64,000 nt of DNA from Sesamum alatum (GCA_034509735.1 JACGWO010000002.1:26149636-26213635); one strand, 5' to 3'. Positions 1-9,957 are shown, numbered from the stretch's first letter. Program-made: numbers and translations. The notes: generated by a model not told the origin, from the sequence alone.

Positions 1-1077
1 TGGCGGCGGCCGGCGGCTGCTGCAGCTAGGGTTTTTTGAAACCCTAGCATTATTTTTTTTTTTATTTATTATTTACTTTTCAGTTTTAATTTTGAATTAA
101 TTCTGAAAATTCGTTTTTTTGGGTTCAATTTTGCCTAAATTCCTAAAGACATTATTTTAGGAGTAAAATAAATTGGATTTAGAATCCCGGGGTTATTTTA
201 CTTAAAATAATGAGGAAAGGTTTTCCTAAAACGAGAAAAATATTATTACCAATATTTGTGTTTTATTTTTCACACGTTGCGCACATGTTCATTTATTTTC
301 ATCTTGGATTGATGTGATTGGAAATCATGTGTTGTTGGAATATTATGATTATGTGATTGGATCATGTAATTATGTGTGTTGGATGGAAATGGATGATCAC
401 GAGCCCTAGACCGAATGTATGGTTTAATTTACTGTTGGGCCTGTGTGCCTCTTTAACTGCTTTCTCCTTCTCTTTCTAGTGCCTTGGAATAATAAGGCTT
501 TCTACCTCCCTCCTTATGTACTCCCCCGGGGTTTCGCTGGGGTTTCTAATTTTTTTATATGTAATGAGAGTAGACTAGGAGTGAGGTTTCCATTTTTGTA
601 ATTGGTGGAGAAGAAGGAAGGACCACATGGAGAGCACAGACCGGAGGTCCCTTGGCGTTTTCCATGAAGTGAAGAAAGAGAAAAAGAGACCAAGGCCCAT
701 CAGAATGATGATTGGGTTACTATTATTGTAATAGTATAGGACCAACCCTAGATTGACCATAGATCCACTGCGGGCTCAGTGGATCGCATAGGATTCGGGC
801 TTGTGATCATCCAACAGGGGCGTGCTAGGCTTTAATTTTGCATGTGGTTATTGTGATGGATGAATGGGTTTTATTTATCATGTATAACTGCTATGGATGA
901 ATTTCATTTATGCATTTTTGGATAAATGTATGGATATAGTATGAGATCTCGGTCATTATTACTCTCACATTGGTTGGACCAATGTTAAAATATTAGACCC
1001 TAGATAAAGTGGACATGAACTCTAGGAGTTCGTCCATGCCTTCCAATCCGTGGCATAGTGAGGAAGCTGTTTTAGGT

Positions 1078-1113
1078 CAATAGCGTGGTCTCACGAGTCG
1101 TGGCACGTTATTG
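1078..1113 (+). promoter_or_regulatory. Conserved leader RNA hairpin, copy 1
   Basis: The arms CAATAGCGTG and CACGTTATTG form a 10-bp stem with one G-U pair. They enclose the inner palindrome CACGAGTCGTG. Elements 3 and 4 have the same inner palindrome but different, still complementary arms (CCAAGTGTG and CACACTTGG), with four pairs changed on both sides. That pattern suggests selection on RNA folding. The role is unknown; packaging, dimerisation or translation control are candidates. Confidence 0.6.
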
Positions 1114-1170
1114 TACTTAAAAGAAGCTGCACTATGTCATGAACGAAAAATGGGCTGCTGCTACCTGTCT

Positions 1171-1181
1171 CACGAGTCGTG
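1171..1181 (+). promoter_or_regulatory. Second leader palindrome
   Basis: The 11-mer CACGAGTCGTG recurs 79 bases after the first copy. In elements 3 and 4 it also occurs twice, 82 bases apart, at 21570/21652 and 63432/63514. The flanks of this second copy pair less well than those of the first. Confidence 0.45.
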
Positions 1182-1264
1182 GGGGTACTAGTGGGTCCAT
1201 GGCTCGGTCGATTGGGTCGGGTCTAACGCCTAATTAGCATGATTCGCTTGGAGTCCTCGGGATC

Positions 1265-1453
1265 ATGCAAAAGGGTGAGGCAATAATCTTGGGAATCTCG
1301 TGGAACGAGAATGGTATGGAATACCTCCCACAGGATCTTTTCCATGCGAATCGTAAAAGCGGGGTATGGGAAAAATCGCTGTGGATCCCAAGCCCACTAG
1401 GAAAGGATTTCCCGAAAACTACGTTTGAGAGTACCGTGTTTTCGTATAAATAG
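1265..1453 (+). other. Small leader ORF shared with element 4 (62 codons)
   Basis: This short open frame lies just upstream of gag. Element 4 has a matching frame at 63618-63815 with the shared peptide blocks NRKSG and LWIPSPLG. Element 3 keeps the first half and then has a deletion. The leader DNA as a whole is conserved, so the shared peptide may be a passive effect. No domain is recognised. Confidence 0.2.
1445..1453 (+). promoter_or_regulatory. TATA-like box 114 bp before gag
   Basis: TATAAATAG lies at the end of the leader and is kept in element 4 (63788-63796, 106 bp before gag). Element 3 has lost it in a small deletion. It could drive a short gag transcript, but chance is possible in AT-rich DNA. 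Confidence 0.3.
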
Positions 1454-1558
1454 TGGGAGGATTAAATGACTAAAGACCAAGCATTTAATTATTTTTATCA
1501 AACCACCGTCTTTACTTTCTGCTGATCGCGCGTTGTTTTTCAACATGTAGATTTTAAA

Positions 1559-2399
1559 ATGTCTAAGAACCCACTTTCAACCATTCTTGAGACAAACAAA
1601 TTTAATGGAACCAACTACAACGACTGGTTGCGCAATCTCAGGATAGTCCTGGATTATGAGAACCAAGGCTACGTCATGGACGAGCCTCTCCCTAGGACCT
1701 TACCGGAAGGATCCACGCCAGAGGAACGTGAGACGTTCGAGACTTGGCATAAGGATAACCGGAAGGTTCGTAGCATCATACTTGCTTCGATGACCAATGA
1801 GATTCAAAAGCAATATGAAAGGCTAGACGATGTCCCTTCCATAATGGCTCGCCTTAAGGATTGCTATGCAGTCCCGGACCGGCATACTAGGTATGTCGCG
1901 ACCAAGGCGTTCTTTGGAACTAAAATGACAGAAGGATCCTCTGTACAAGAACATGGGGTTAAAATGCTTACCCTAGTGGAAAAGCTCGAGGACCTAAAGG
2001 CAGGTCTCGATAACGAAACGTACATAGATGTGATCCTTCAGTCACTCCACCCTCCTTTGATCAATTTATTGTCAACTACAACATGAATGCACTTGAGAAG
2101 GGTATTCATGAGTTGATCAATATGTTGGTGCAATACGAGGCAACGACTAAGAAGTCCACGCCTTCGGTATTGTTTGGAGGTGCTTCTACTTCCAAGACGA
2201 AAGGCAAGGGCGCCGGACGTTGGAAAAGGAAGAAAGGGAAGGGAAAGGCAGTCATAGCAGCTACGAACACTCAGAGTGTTCCCATTGCCAAAGAGGGGAA
2301 AGGCAAAGGAAAGGGAAAGGTTGTCTCCAAAGCAACAGTCGAAGGCATATGACATATGTATCAACTGCCGTGAGAAAGGGCATTGGAAGAGAGAGTGCC
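1559..2399 (+). pseudogene. gag: copia gag (capsid plus zinc knuckle), frameshifted
   Basis: Gag forms the retrotransposon particle and packages its RNA. The ATG is at the same place as in elements 3 and 4 (each begins MSKN). Capsid-like sequence runs in frame to about 2055. A frame change there ends the first frame at 2086, and the next segment (from 2083) carries basic Lys/Gly-rich linkers. A second shift near 2320-2345 leads into the CCHC zinc knuckle at 2357-2398 (Cys, Cys, His, Cys spaced 2, 4 and 4). The domains are recognisable, but no single protein can be made. Confidence 0.85.
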
Positions 2400-2787
2400 C
2401 CAAACTCTTCTCAAACCAAGGTATATTTGTGATTGAGGTTAACATGGTCACTAATTCTGCCTCTTGGGTATTGGATACCGGCTGTGGAGCTCACATTTGC
2501 AATGATTTGCAGGTGTTGAAAAGAAGCAGAAACTAAGTAGCGGGGACATGATCCTGAAGCTCGGAAATGGCAAGGCCATCTCGGCAGAAGCAGTAGGATC
2601 CGCCACTTTAGTTATTAGTGATACCATTAGCATAGAATTAGAGCAAGTTTATTTTGTACCCAGTATGATTAAAAACATCATTTCCATTCCATTGTTAGAC
2701 AATAATGGTTATGAGTTTAAAATCAATAAAAATTGCTTTTATTTTGATGAGGTGTGGAATTGCTCATCTACTTGGTACATTACATAA
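2400..2787 (+). pseudogene. copia aspartic protease segment, frameshifted
   Basis: This retropepsin would cut the Gag-Pol polyprotein. The active-site motif WVLDTGCGAH is at about 2465-2494, in the frame of the zinc knuckle. That frame stops at about 2536 and the protease continues from about 2512 in another frame (LKLGNGKAI). A further shift near 2745-2775 separates it from the pol frame. Element 3 has lost this segment entirely. Confidence 0.8.
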
Positions 2788-5611
2788 TGGGCTCTATATC
2801 TTGCAACAAACGAATTTCGTTCTTAACGCTCAACACAAACGGAAATTAGATAATAACGGGAACGCACGTCTGTGGCACGCTAGGCTAGGTCACATATCCC
2901 AAGATAGGATGAAAAGGTTGGTAGACTCAAAGAACCTAGAGGTTGGGGACTTGAGTAATCTACCAACTTGTGAATCTTGTCTAAGAGGGAAAATGACCAA
3001 GAAGCCCTTTGTAGGACAAAGCAGGCTTGCCACAGGTCTGTTGGACTTGGTCCATACAGACGTGTGTGGACCACTAAGGACGCAGGCCCGAGGTGGGTTC
3101 TCCTACTTCATAACCTTCACCGATGATCATTCACGGTATGGTTATGTTTACCTGATGAGGTACAAGTCTGAAGCTCTTGAGAGGTTTAAAGAATTCAGAC
3201 TTGAAGTGGAGAACCAGACCAACTGCAAAATTAAAGTCCTACGGTCAGACCGAGGCGGTGAATACCTTAGTGCCGAATTCCTAGATTATCTAAAGGAACA
3301 TGGTATAATATCAGAATGGACACCTCCCGGAACACCACAGTTAAATGGCGTCTCTGAAAGGAGGAACCGAACCCTGTTGGACATGGTTCGTTCCATGATG
3401 AGTTTTTACCAAATTGCCCCTATCGTTTTGGGTTATGCATTAGAAACGGCAGCCAAGTTATTGAATTTGGCGCCTACTAGTGTAGTGACCCAAACGCCAT
3501 ATGAGATATGGCACGGCAAGCCTGCATCCTACAACTACTTGAAAGTGTGGGGTAGCCCCGCATACGTCAAGAGGTTAGTAGGAGATAAGCTAGAATCCAG
3601 GTCTAGCCTATGCAGGTTCGTTGGATACCCTAAAGAAACTGCGGGTTATTACTTTTATGACCCTTTGGAACAAAAGGTATTTGTTTCAAGGAATGCAGTA
3701 TTCTTGGAGCAAGGCTTCCCAGAGGATATCCAACCTGATGAGCTGATCCTTGAGGAATCAAGTGATGGAACTCAGTCATCAGAAACAGTCGCGGAAACCT
3801 CACCTAGAGGATTCAGGATAGACACTAGGAGGACTGACCTACCTAGAGAAGTCCAACATGCTAGGCATGAAGGACAACCTCAAGGCAGGCCAGCCCCGGC
3901 CCCTGAACCGCCGGCTCCGATACAGTCAGCGCCCACAGTTACCACTAACGTTCCCGTTCTCCGAAGGTCCACTAGAGAATCCAGACCTCCAGTGAGATAT
4001 GGATTTCTAGGTGCGATCGATCTTCTGGATAACGATCCTAAGACATACGGGGAAGCGATGTCAGACATCGACTCTGGGAGATGGCTTGAGGCCATGAAAA
4101 CCGAAATGGACTCCATGAGCGAGAACCAAGTTTGGAGACTTGTAGATCCACCGAAAGGTGTTAAGCCAGTGGGCTGTAAGTGGGTCTACAAGCGCAAACT
4201 CGGTGTTGATGGAGAGGTCACTACCTTCAAGGCTAGGCTTGTAGCTAAGGGATACACTCAACGACCCGGGGTCGATTTTGAGGATACCTACTCGCCAGTA
4301 GCCATGGCTAAATCCATTCGGATCCTGCTTGCCATAGCAGCATGGCATGACTATGAAATATGGCAGATGGACGTGAAAACGGCCTTCCTCAACGGCTTCG
4401 TTGAAGAAGAGATCTATATGGATCAGCCGGAGGGTTTCACGGTCGCTGGAGAAGAACAGAAAGTCTGTCGTCTCCAGAAGTCCATCTATGGCCTCAAACA
4501 AGCTTCCCGGAGTTGGAACATTCGATTTGATGAGGTAATACGGGGTTATGACTTCATCAAAAACGAATCCGACCCTTGTGTATACAAGAAGGTCAGTGGG
4601 AGCTCCATAGTGTTCCTAGTGCTTTACGTGGATGACATTCTGCTCATTGGAAATGACGTCAGAATGTTAGGAAACACGAAAGCATGGCTGTCAACCAAGT
4701 TTTCCATGAAGGACTTGGGTGAAGCATCCTACATCCTAGGCATCCAAATTGTCAGGGACAGATCTAAAAGGATGTTAGGGCTCACCCAAAACTCGTATAT
4801 GGAGAAAGTCCTAAAGAGATATCGAATGGACAACTCCAAACGAGGGTTCCTTCCTATGAGGCATGGGATCAAGTTGTCCAAGAAACAGTCCCCGCAGACT
4901 GATGAGGAACTTGAAAAGATGAAAGTCATCCCCTATGCTTCTGCCGTAGGTAGCATCCAATATGCGGTCCACTGCACCAGGCCTGACATTGCATACGCTT
5001 TGAGCGTGACTAGCAGATATCAGTCCTGTGCAGGAGAGGCACATTGGAATGCAGTTAAGGGCATCCTTAAGTACCTAAGGAGGACTAAGGAAATGTTCTT
5101 AGTCTATGGCAATGGAAAACTAATTCTGGAAGGCTTTAGCGACGCCAGCTTCCAGTCTGATGACGATGATGCCAAGTCTCAATCGGGGTATGTATTCAAG
5201 CTCAACGGAGGAATAGTGGCTTGGAAAAGTTCCAAGCAAGCAACCACTGCTGACTCCACCACTGAGGCTGAATACATAGCAGCTTCAGAAGCTGCTAAGG
5301 AAGCGGTTTGGATGAGAAACTACATCCAAGAGTTGGGTGTGGTGCCTAGCATCGCCGAGCCCGTTGTCATCTTCTGTGATAACAACGGTGCAATAGCGCA
5401 AGCGAAGGAACCGAGATCTCACCACCGTTCCAAACACATTCTTAGACGCTACCATCTTCTTAGAGAAATGGTAGGAAGAGGTGACGTTCGGATGGACCGA
5501 GTCAACTCAGCAGACAACACAGCAGACCCGCTGACAAAGCCTTTGTCGCAAAGTGCTCATACGCAACATCTTGAGAAGATGGGGATTAGGCATATGGGTG
5601 ATTGGCTTTAA
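2705..5611 (+). CDS. pol: copia pol: integrase, reverse transcriptase, RNase H
   Basis: The frame is 968 codons long. The first 20-25 residues are off-frame for pol, and recognisable homology starts at about 2770. Integrase has the zinc site His58, His63, Cys89, Cys92 and catalytic Asp119, Asp182 and Glu218, the last two with the copia D-35-E spacing. A variable acidic/proline linker spans about residues 340-440. RT begins near residue 455 and has Asp556 and YVDD at 641-644. RNase H has Asp813, Glu856 and Asp892. The frame ends at a stop just before the purine tract. All catalytic residues checked are present, so this part could be functional, but upstream frameshifts block a normal Gag-Pol. 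Confidence 0.93.
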   Translation: MVMSLKSIKIAFILMRCGIAHLLGTLHNGLYILQQTNFVLNAQHKRKLDNNGNARLWHARLGHISQDRMKRLVDSKNLEVGDLSNLPTCESCLRGKMTKKPFVGQSRLATGLLDLVHTDVCGPLRTQARGGFSYFITFTDDHSRYGYVYLMRYKSEALERFKEFRLEVENQTNCKIKVLRSDRGGEYLSAEFLDYLKEHGIISEWTPPGTPQLNGVSERRNRTLLDMVRSMMSFYQIAPIVLGYALETAAKLLNLAPTSVVTQTPYEIWHGKPASYNYLKVWGSPAYVKRLVGDKLESRSSLCRFVGYPKETAGYYFYDPLEQKVFVSRNAVFLEQGFPEDIQPDELILEESSDGTQSSETVAETSPRGFRIDTRRTDLPREVQHARHEGQPQGRPAPAPEPPAPIQSAPTVTTNVPVLRRSTRESRPPVRYGFLGAIDLLDNDPKTYGEAMSDIDSGRWLEAMKTEMDSMSENQVWRLVDPPKGVKPVGCKWVYKRKLGVDGEVTTFKARLVAKGYTQRPGVDFEDTYSPVAMAKSIRILLAIAAWHDYEIWQMDVKTAFLNGFVEEEIYMDQPEGFTVAGEEQKVCRLQKSIYGLKQASRSWNIRFDEVIRGYDFIKNESDPCVYKKVSGSSIVFLVLYVDDILLIGNDVRMLGNTKAWLSTKFSMKDLGEASYILGIQIVRDRSKRMLGLTQNSYMEKVLKRYRMDNSKRGFLPMRHGIKLSKKQSPQTDEELEKMKVIPYASAVGSIQYAVHCTRPDIAYALSVTSRYQSCAGEAHWNAVKGILKYLRRTKEMFLVYGNGKLILEGFSDASFQSDDDDAKSQSGYVFKLNGGIVAWKSSKQATTADSTTEAEYIAASEAAKEAVWMRNYIQELGVVPSIAEPVVIFCDNNGAIAQAKEPRSHHRSKHILRRYHLLREMVGRGDVRMDRVNSADNTADPLTKPLSQSAHTQHLEKMGIRHMGDWL

Positions 5612-5627
5612 AGGTCAAGTGGGAGAT
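5612..5627 (+). promoter_or_regulatory. Polypurine tract
   Basis: The purine-rich run AAGTGGGAGA directly before the 3' LTR is the expected primer for plus-strand DNA synthesis. The same tract precedes the LTRs at 12510 and 27551. Confidence 0.8.
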
Positions 5628-6917
5628 TGTTAGAATAGGTGACCATGTAAGCCAATTTTGGCGGGTATATGTAACCTATGTCTAGACAATTATAAGTGTT
5701 TTGATAAATCATTAATGAATAAAGAAGTGAATTTTCATTTGGCATTACTTTGTTTGTGTTCACTTGCACCCATTTTTCTATATCTGTTCACTACGCAAAC
5801 AAAGCCCACGGACTGAGAATCAATTTCAGGGACTGGGACTACGCTTGGAGGTAGGTCCATGAAATCAGTCTTCCCGAATCAGTCCGGAAATCTCCAAGTC
5901 AAGGAATCCCGAAAATGGGTACCGGGATTCCATTTGAGACTTGCACTAAGCATCTGCTGTCGTGTTTCATCGACGGGTGACGAGGATCGTCTAAGCAGTG
6001 TTAGTGGGTTAGCCTGCTAGGACGCAGCTGACTGAGGTGACTCGTGGGAACCGTCTTACGGAGGACCTTGAGTATGGTCTGCAAGGTATGACGAGTATTC
6101 CGGTTCCAACGGTACAGGTCAAGTCCTTTGACTTGAGGAATTACTGAGTTTACCTGTACATCAGAACTGTATCTTAGATATGGTGAGAGATTGCCAGAAT
6201 TCTCTTTGGTAGTCATAAGCCATGTCTAGTGCAGTCCTGGTGTGCAAAGTGACAGTAGTTTCCAAGAAAGGATCTGTCTCCTGTCAATAGGTTTTGACAG
6301 TTGAGTCTCATGTATGCTCTAGGTCTTGTCCCTAAAACTGTGGCCACAGTGACTGAACAGAAGGGAAGGTTTCCCTTGCGGCGTTTAGTGAGGACAGACC
6401 GACACTTAGGTCCAAGATGGGTGCCTGCGTTATCCGTGCCCTAGACACTAAGTGATGAGACCGAAGACAGAAGGACAAGCGTACTGTTAGAGCCTAAATG
6501 TTCATCCCTGAATATTTCACCTAGTCTCTAGTGCCATGGACCGTTGCTAGATGGCCACCCATGGTAACGGACGGATTCTAGGAATCCGACCAAGTCTAGC
6601 TGAATGGTGAACCTAAAGAGTCACACACTATCCACACACAATTAAATATTTAATTTGGAATTAAATATTGGAGTGAAGGAATGATTAAATTAGATTTAAT
6701 CGGAACCTTTATTTTCTTTGGAGAAATAATTCTTTCTATTTGATAGAAGGAATTAAATTGATAAATTGGATTTATCAAAGGAATTTATTTAATGGGCTTA
6801 AATAATATTTATATTTATTTTAGCCTCTTGGAAATATTTAAATAGGTTTTAAATATTCCATTAAATTAAATTAAATCAACGGTTGAGATCAATGGGAGAG
6901 ATGGATGGCTAGGATCG

Positions 6918-6969
6918 TTTTGACTAGGTCAAAACACTAGTTTGACTAGGACTTTGACTAGGTCAAAAT
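6918..6969 (+). promoter_or_regulatory. TTGAC (W-box-like) palindrome cluster in U3
   Basis: TTTTGACTAGGTCAAAA, then TTTGACTAGG, then a second TTTGACTAGGTCAAA lie within 52 bp, about 60 bp before the TATA box. TTGAC is the core of the WRKY-bound W-box. Versions of the cluster occur in all group A LTRs and in the group C LTR near 54870-54920. Stress-responsive transcription is an inference. Confidence 0.5.
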
Positions 6970-7025
6970 CCTAATCAAATTAGAGTTCTTAAAAGAGGAG
7001 TTTAAAGAGGATTAAACTCCTCTTC

Positions 7026-7033
7026 TATATAAA
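7026..7033 (+). promoter_or_regulatory. LTR TATA box
   Basis: TATATAAA lies just after the TTGAC cluster, and CT-rich leader sequence follows. Equivalent boxes occur at 9355, 13888 and 17330 in the other group A LTRs, which supports this as the core promoter. Confidence 0.65.
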
Positions 7034-7480
7034 CCCCTAGCATCCTACAATTTACATGATGATGAATCTCCAACACACACACTACAACACACACACACGG
7101 ATCTCTCTCTCCCATCTCTCTCGTCCGCCCTCTCTCTCTCTCAAGAAAATAGTTTTCTTGATTCTTTTGTTCTTGGAACATTAGAATCTTGATGAATCAA
7201 TACCATTAATTGATAATGTGTTATTGATTCATCCACTCCAAAATTATACACTTGTTCGTTGCTAGCACGACGTGCAAGATACGTGGGTGGATCGTGTGTC
7301 ACGAATTAGAGGGTCTCAAAGACGGGATCTTGGTGCAAAACGGGGAACAACGCGTGTAGCCGTTGAAGACGAAAACGACAACGGGTAGGTCTCGTTTTAA
7401 ATTTTCGTCCCTCTTTAATTCCCAACCCTATGGCCTCCATGATTTGCTTTTATGTTATATGTTCATGAGATACACCGAAT

Positions 7481-7597
7481 GCCCGGGAAAATTTCAAAGG
7501 CACACCCTTTGAAACGTGTTTTTAATTTAAAAGCATGTTTAAATTCCGTTTTAATTTTTAATTATACCGCGCTTCCGCATTCGCGCTTTTCCCGGGA
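7481..7597 (+). promoter_or_regulatory. U5 structured region with NACAC-loop hairpin
   Basis: CCCGGGAAAA (7482-7491) pairs with TTTTCCCGGG (7587-7596). Inside it is a perfect 9-bp hairpin, TTTCAAAGG with CCTTTGAAA, with loop CACAC (7501-7505), followed by a GCGC-flanked stem near 7570-7586. The other LTRs keep the loop as NACAC while the stem sequence changes on both sides. Confidence 0.65.
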
Positions 7598-7616
7598 CGA
7601 TCCACATAATCTTTCA

Positions 7617-7965
7617 CTGGTTGTTCCTAGGAGGACTAGAATATAGTCAGTGGAAAATAATTTAATTACAATGATGTTTCCATTAATCTACACTAGACCT
7701 GCACAAACCAGACACCAAGTCTAGTTTGTCTCCCTACTAGTCCCTTACGTATGCAGGACCATCCCACATACTCAAGATCTTTGTATGATACAAGCTTTCC
7801 AAACCATATCTAATATGGTAACTAGATCATGACTTTAGGAAAGTGACATGTTTCTCAACTTGGCAACTTTCAAGTCCATGTCTAGATGGGTTAAGGTACC
7901 TTCAGTAAAACACCGACCGAACCAAGTCTAAAAAGGTTCGATTTCTTCCTTATATTAGACCGTTC
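7617..7965. other. Spacer between elements 1 and 2
   Basis: This is unique-looking DNA with no reading frame or repeat that I recognise. Its last bases, CGTTC, are the left target duplication of element 2, so it continues at 14492. Confidence 0.5.
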
Positions 7966-9354
7966 TGTTAGAATAGGTGACTATGTAGCCAATCTTGTTA
8001 GGCGAATTATAACCTATGTTTGAACAATTTTGAAGTTTTAATAAAACCTTGATGAATAAGAAAGTGAAAATTCATTTGGCACATACTTTGTCTATGTTCA
8101 CTTTATATGCTTTATAACAGTTCGCTACACAAACAAAGCCCACAGACTGAAATCACATTTTTGGGACTAGGACTACGCTTGGAGGTAGGTCCATGAAATA
8201 AGTTCCACCGAACCATCTGGAAATCTCCAAGTCAAGTAATCTAGAAAATGGGTACCGAGATTCCACTTGAGACTTACACAAAGCATTTGCTGTCGTGTTT
8301 CATCGACGGGTGATGAAGGTCGTCTAAGCAGTGTTAGTGGGTCGGCCTGTTGGGGAGCGGCTGACTGAGGTGGCTCGCGGAAACCGTCTTACGGAAGACC
8401 TTGAGTAGGGTTGGCTAGGTATGACGTGAGTTCCCGGTTCCAACGGTACAGGTCAAATCCTTTGACTTGAGGAATTGCTGAGTTGTACATCGAGACTGTA
8501 TCTTAGGTATGGTGAGAGATTGTCAAAATGCAGTTGAATAGTCATAAGCCATGTCTAGTGCAGCCACGGTGTACAACGTGACAGTAGTTTCCGAGAAAGG
8601 ATATGTCTCCTCTCAAGGGTGTTGATAGTTGTGTCTCACAATACTCTGTGTCTCGTCCCTAAAATTTGTGGCCACAGTAACTGAACAGAAGGGAAGGTTT
8701 CCCTGCGGCGTTTGGTAAAGGACAGACCGACACTTAGGTCCAAAATGGGTACCTACATATTCGTGCCCTAGACCCTAAGTGGTGAGACCGTAGACGGAAG
8801 GATAGATGTACTGTAGAGCCTAAATGTTCATCCCCACGCATATTCACCTAGTCTCCAGTGTCATGGACCATTGCTAGACGGCCACTCATTGTGACGGGAG
8901 ATTCTAGGAATCCAACCAAGTCTAACTGAAGGTGAACCTAAAGAGTCACACACAATCTGCACACATGACGTATTTTTAATTTGGAATTAAATATTTGGAG
9001 AAATGGAACGATTGAATTGGATTTAATCGGGCCCTTCTTTTCTTGGGAAGAAATTAATTCCTTTTATTAGATGAAAGGAATTTATTTAATAAATTAGATT
9101 TATTGGAAATTAATTTAATAGGCTTGGAATAAATATTTAGATTTGATATATTTATTTATTGCCTTTTGGATTATTTAAATGACATTTAAATATTCCATTA
9201 AATTAATCAATGGTTGAGATTAAAGAGAGGAATTAATGGCTAGGATTGGTTTGACCAAGAAGCTAGTAGTTGACTAGGATTTGACTAGGTCAAATCCTAT
9301 TCAAGGAGGAGTCTTCAAAGAGTAGGAATTAGAAGAGGAATAGGATTCCCCCTC

Positions 9355-9362
9355 TATAAATA
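9355..9362 (+). promoter_or_regulatory. LTR TATA box of element 2
   Basis: TATAAATA lies in the same position relative to the TTGAC cluster as the TATA box of element 1. Confidence 0.6.
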
Positions 9363-9813
9363 CTCCTAAGTGTTCTCTTTGGAAGAGATGATGAAAAATT
9401 GAAGCACACACACATACACACACTTTGGCTCCTCCTCTCTCTCTCTCGGCCGAACCCTCTCTCCCTCTCTTCCAAGAAACTCTTCCAAGTTCTTTTGTGT
9501 TTCACAATTGAACTCTAAGGAGGGTTGATCTCGTTAATCAATAACGTTAGATCAATCCGTCCTCTCCAAATAAACATACAATTGTTCTTTCGCTAGCACG
9601 AAGATCAAGACACGTGGGCGGATTGCGTCTACGAATTAGAGGGTCTCCCATTCGAGATCTTGGAGCAAAACGGGGAACAACGCGAGTACCGACTTGAAGA
9701 TGTAAACGACAATTGGTAGGTGTCCGGTTTAAGATTTTCGTCCCTTTCTATTAAATCCTATGGCCTCCATGAAAAGTTTTGTATGTTTTTATTATTCATG
9801 AGATACACCGAAT

Positions 9814-9928
9814 GCCCGGGAGATTCAAGGGAACACCCCTTGAACGTATTTATTTTATCTCGTTTATGCATGTTAAATTCTTGCCATTTTAATTATACCG
9901 CACTTCCGCATTCGCACTACTCCCGGGC
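9814..9928 (+). promoter_or_regulatory. U5 structured region of element 2
   Basis: The outer stem is GCCCGGGAG (9814-9822) with CTCCCGGGC (9920-9928). The inner hairpin is TTCAAGGG with CCCTTGAA and loop AACAC (9832-9836). Both stems differ in sequence from element 1 yet stay complementary. The structure ends 28 bp before the LTR end. Confidence 0.65.
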
Positions 9929-9957
9929 CGATCCACACGCCTTTGCTAGGCTTTCAG

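Larger units (their letters stand above)
1..1558 (+). other. Element 1 untranslated leader (partial)
   Basis: This stretch between the missing primer site and gag has no long reading frame. It is collinear with the leaders of elements 3 and 4, sharing for instance the blocks near 395, 780, 1090 and 1290. It opens with the tail of a GC-rich block (1-30), followed by AT-rich DNA. It carries the covarying hairpin at 1078-1113, a second copy of the same palindrome at 1171-1181, a TATA-like box at 1445 and a pyrimidine-rich AG acceptor just before the gag start. Confidence 0.85.
1..7616 (+). mobile_element. Ty1/copia element 1, 5' end outside window
   Basis: Seen here, in order, are a long leader, gag, zinc knuckle, protease, integrase, reverse transcriptase, RNase H, a purine-rich tract and a 3' LTR. 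Integrase before RT is the copia order. The 5' LTR and primer site must lie left of the window: the leader aligns with those of elements 3 (20213-21958) and 4 (62080-63893), which do have a primer site. The pol part is a single 2.9-kb frame, but gag and protease carry about four frameshifts, so this copy is probably not autonomous. The copia sub-lineage was not assigned. Confidence 0.93.
5628..7616 (+). repeat. 3' LTR of element 1 (group A, 1989 bp)
   Basis: It starts TGTTAGAATAGG right after the polypurine tract and ends CTTTCA. It matches the LTRs at 7966, 12510 and 15919, and the reverse-oriented copy at 23101. The U3 part carries a cluster of TTGAC palindromes (6918-6969) and a TATA box at 7026. 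The U5 part carries a folded region (7481-7597). No duplication can be checked because the 5' end is outside the window. Confidence 0.92.
7966..9956 (+). repeat. 5' LTR of element 2 (group A, 1991 bp)
   Basis: It runs TGTTAGAATAGG to CTTTCA and is followed after one base by the primer site. U3 has TTGAC repeats (about 9250-9294) including TTTGACTAGGTCAAA at 9280. The TATA box is at 9355. The U5 structure is at 9814-9928. Confidence 0.92.

Noticed and set aside
1092..1181. Repeated palindrome considered as a CRISPR-like array
   Set aside because: Only two copies, plant DNA, and the spacing is part of conserved retrotransposon leader.
4061..4501. Minus-strand frame of 146 codons
   Set aside because: It is antisense to the reverse transcriptase of element 1, and a matching shadow appears in element 2 at 11120-11383.
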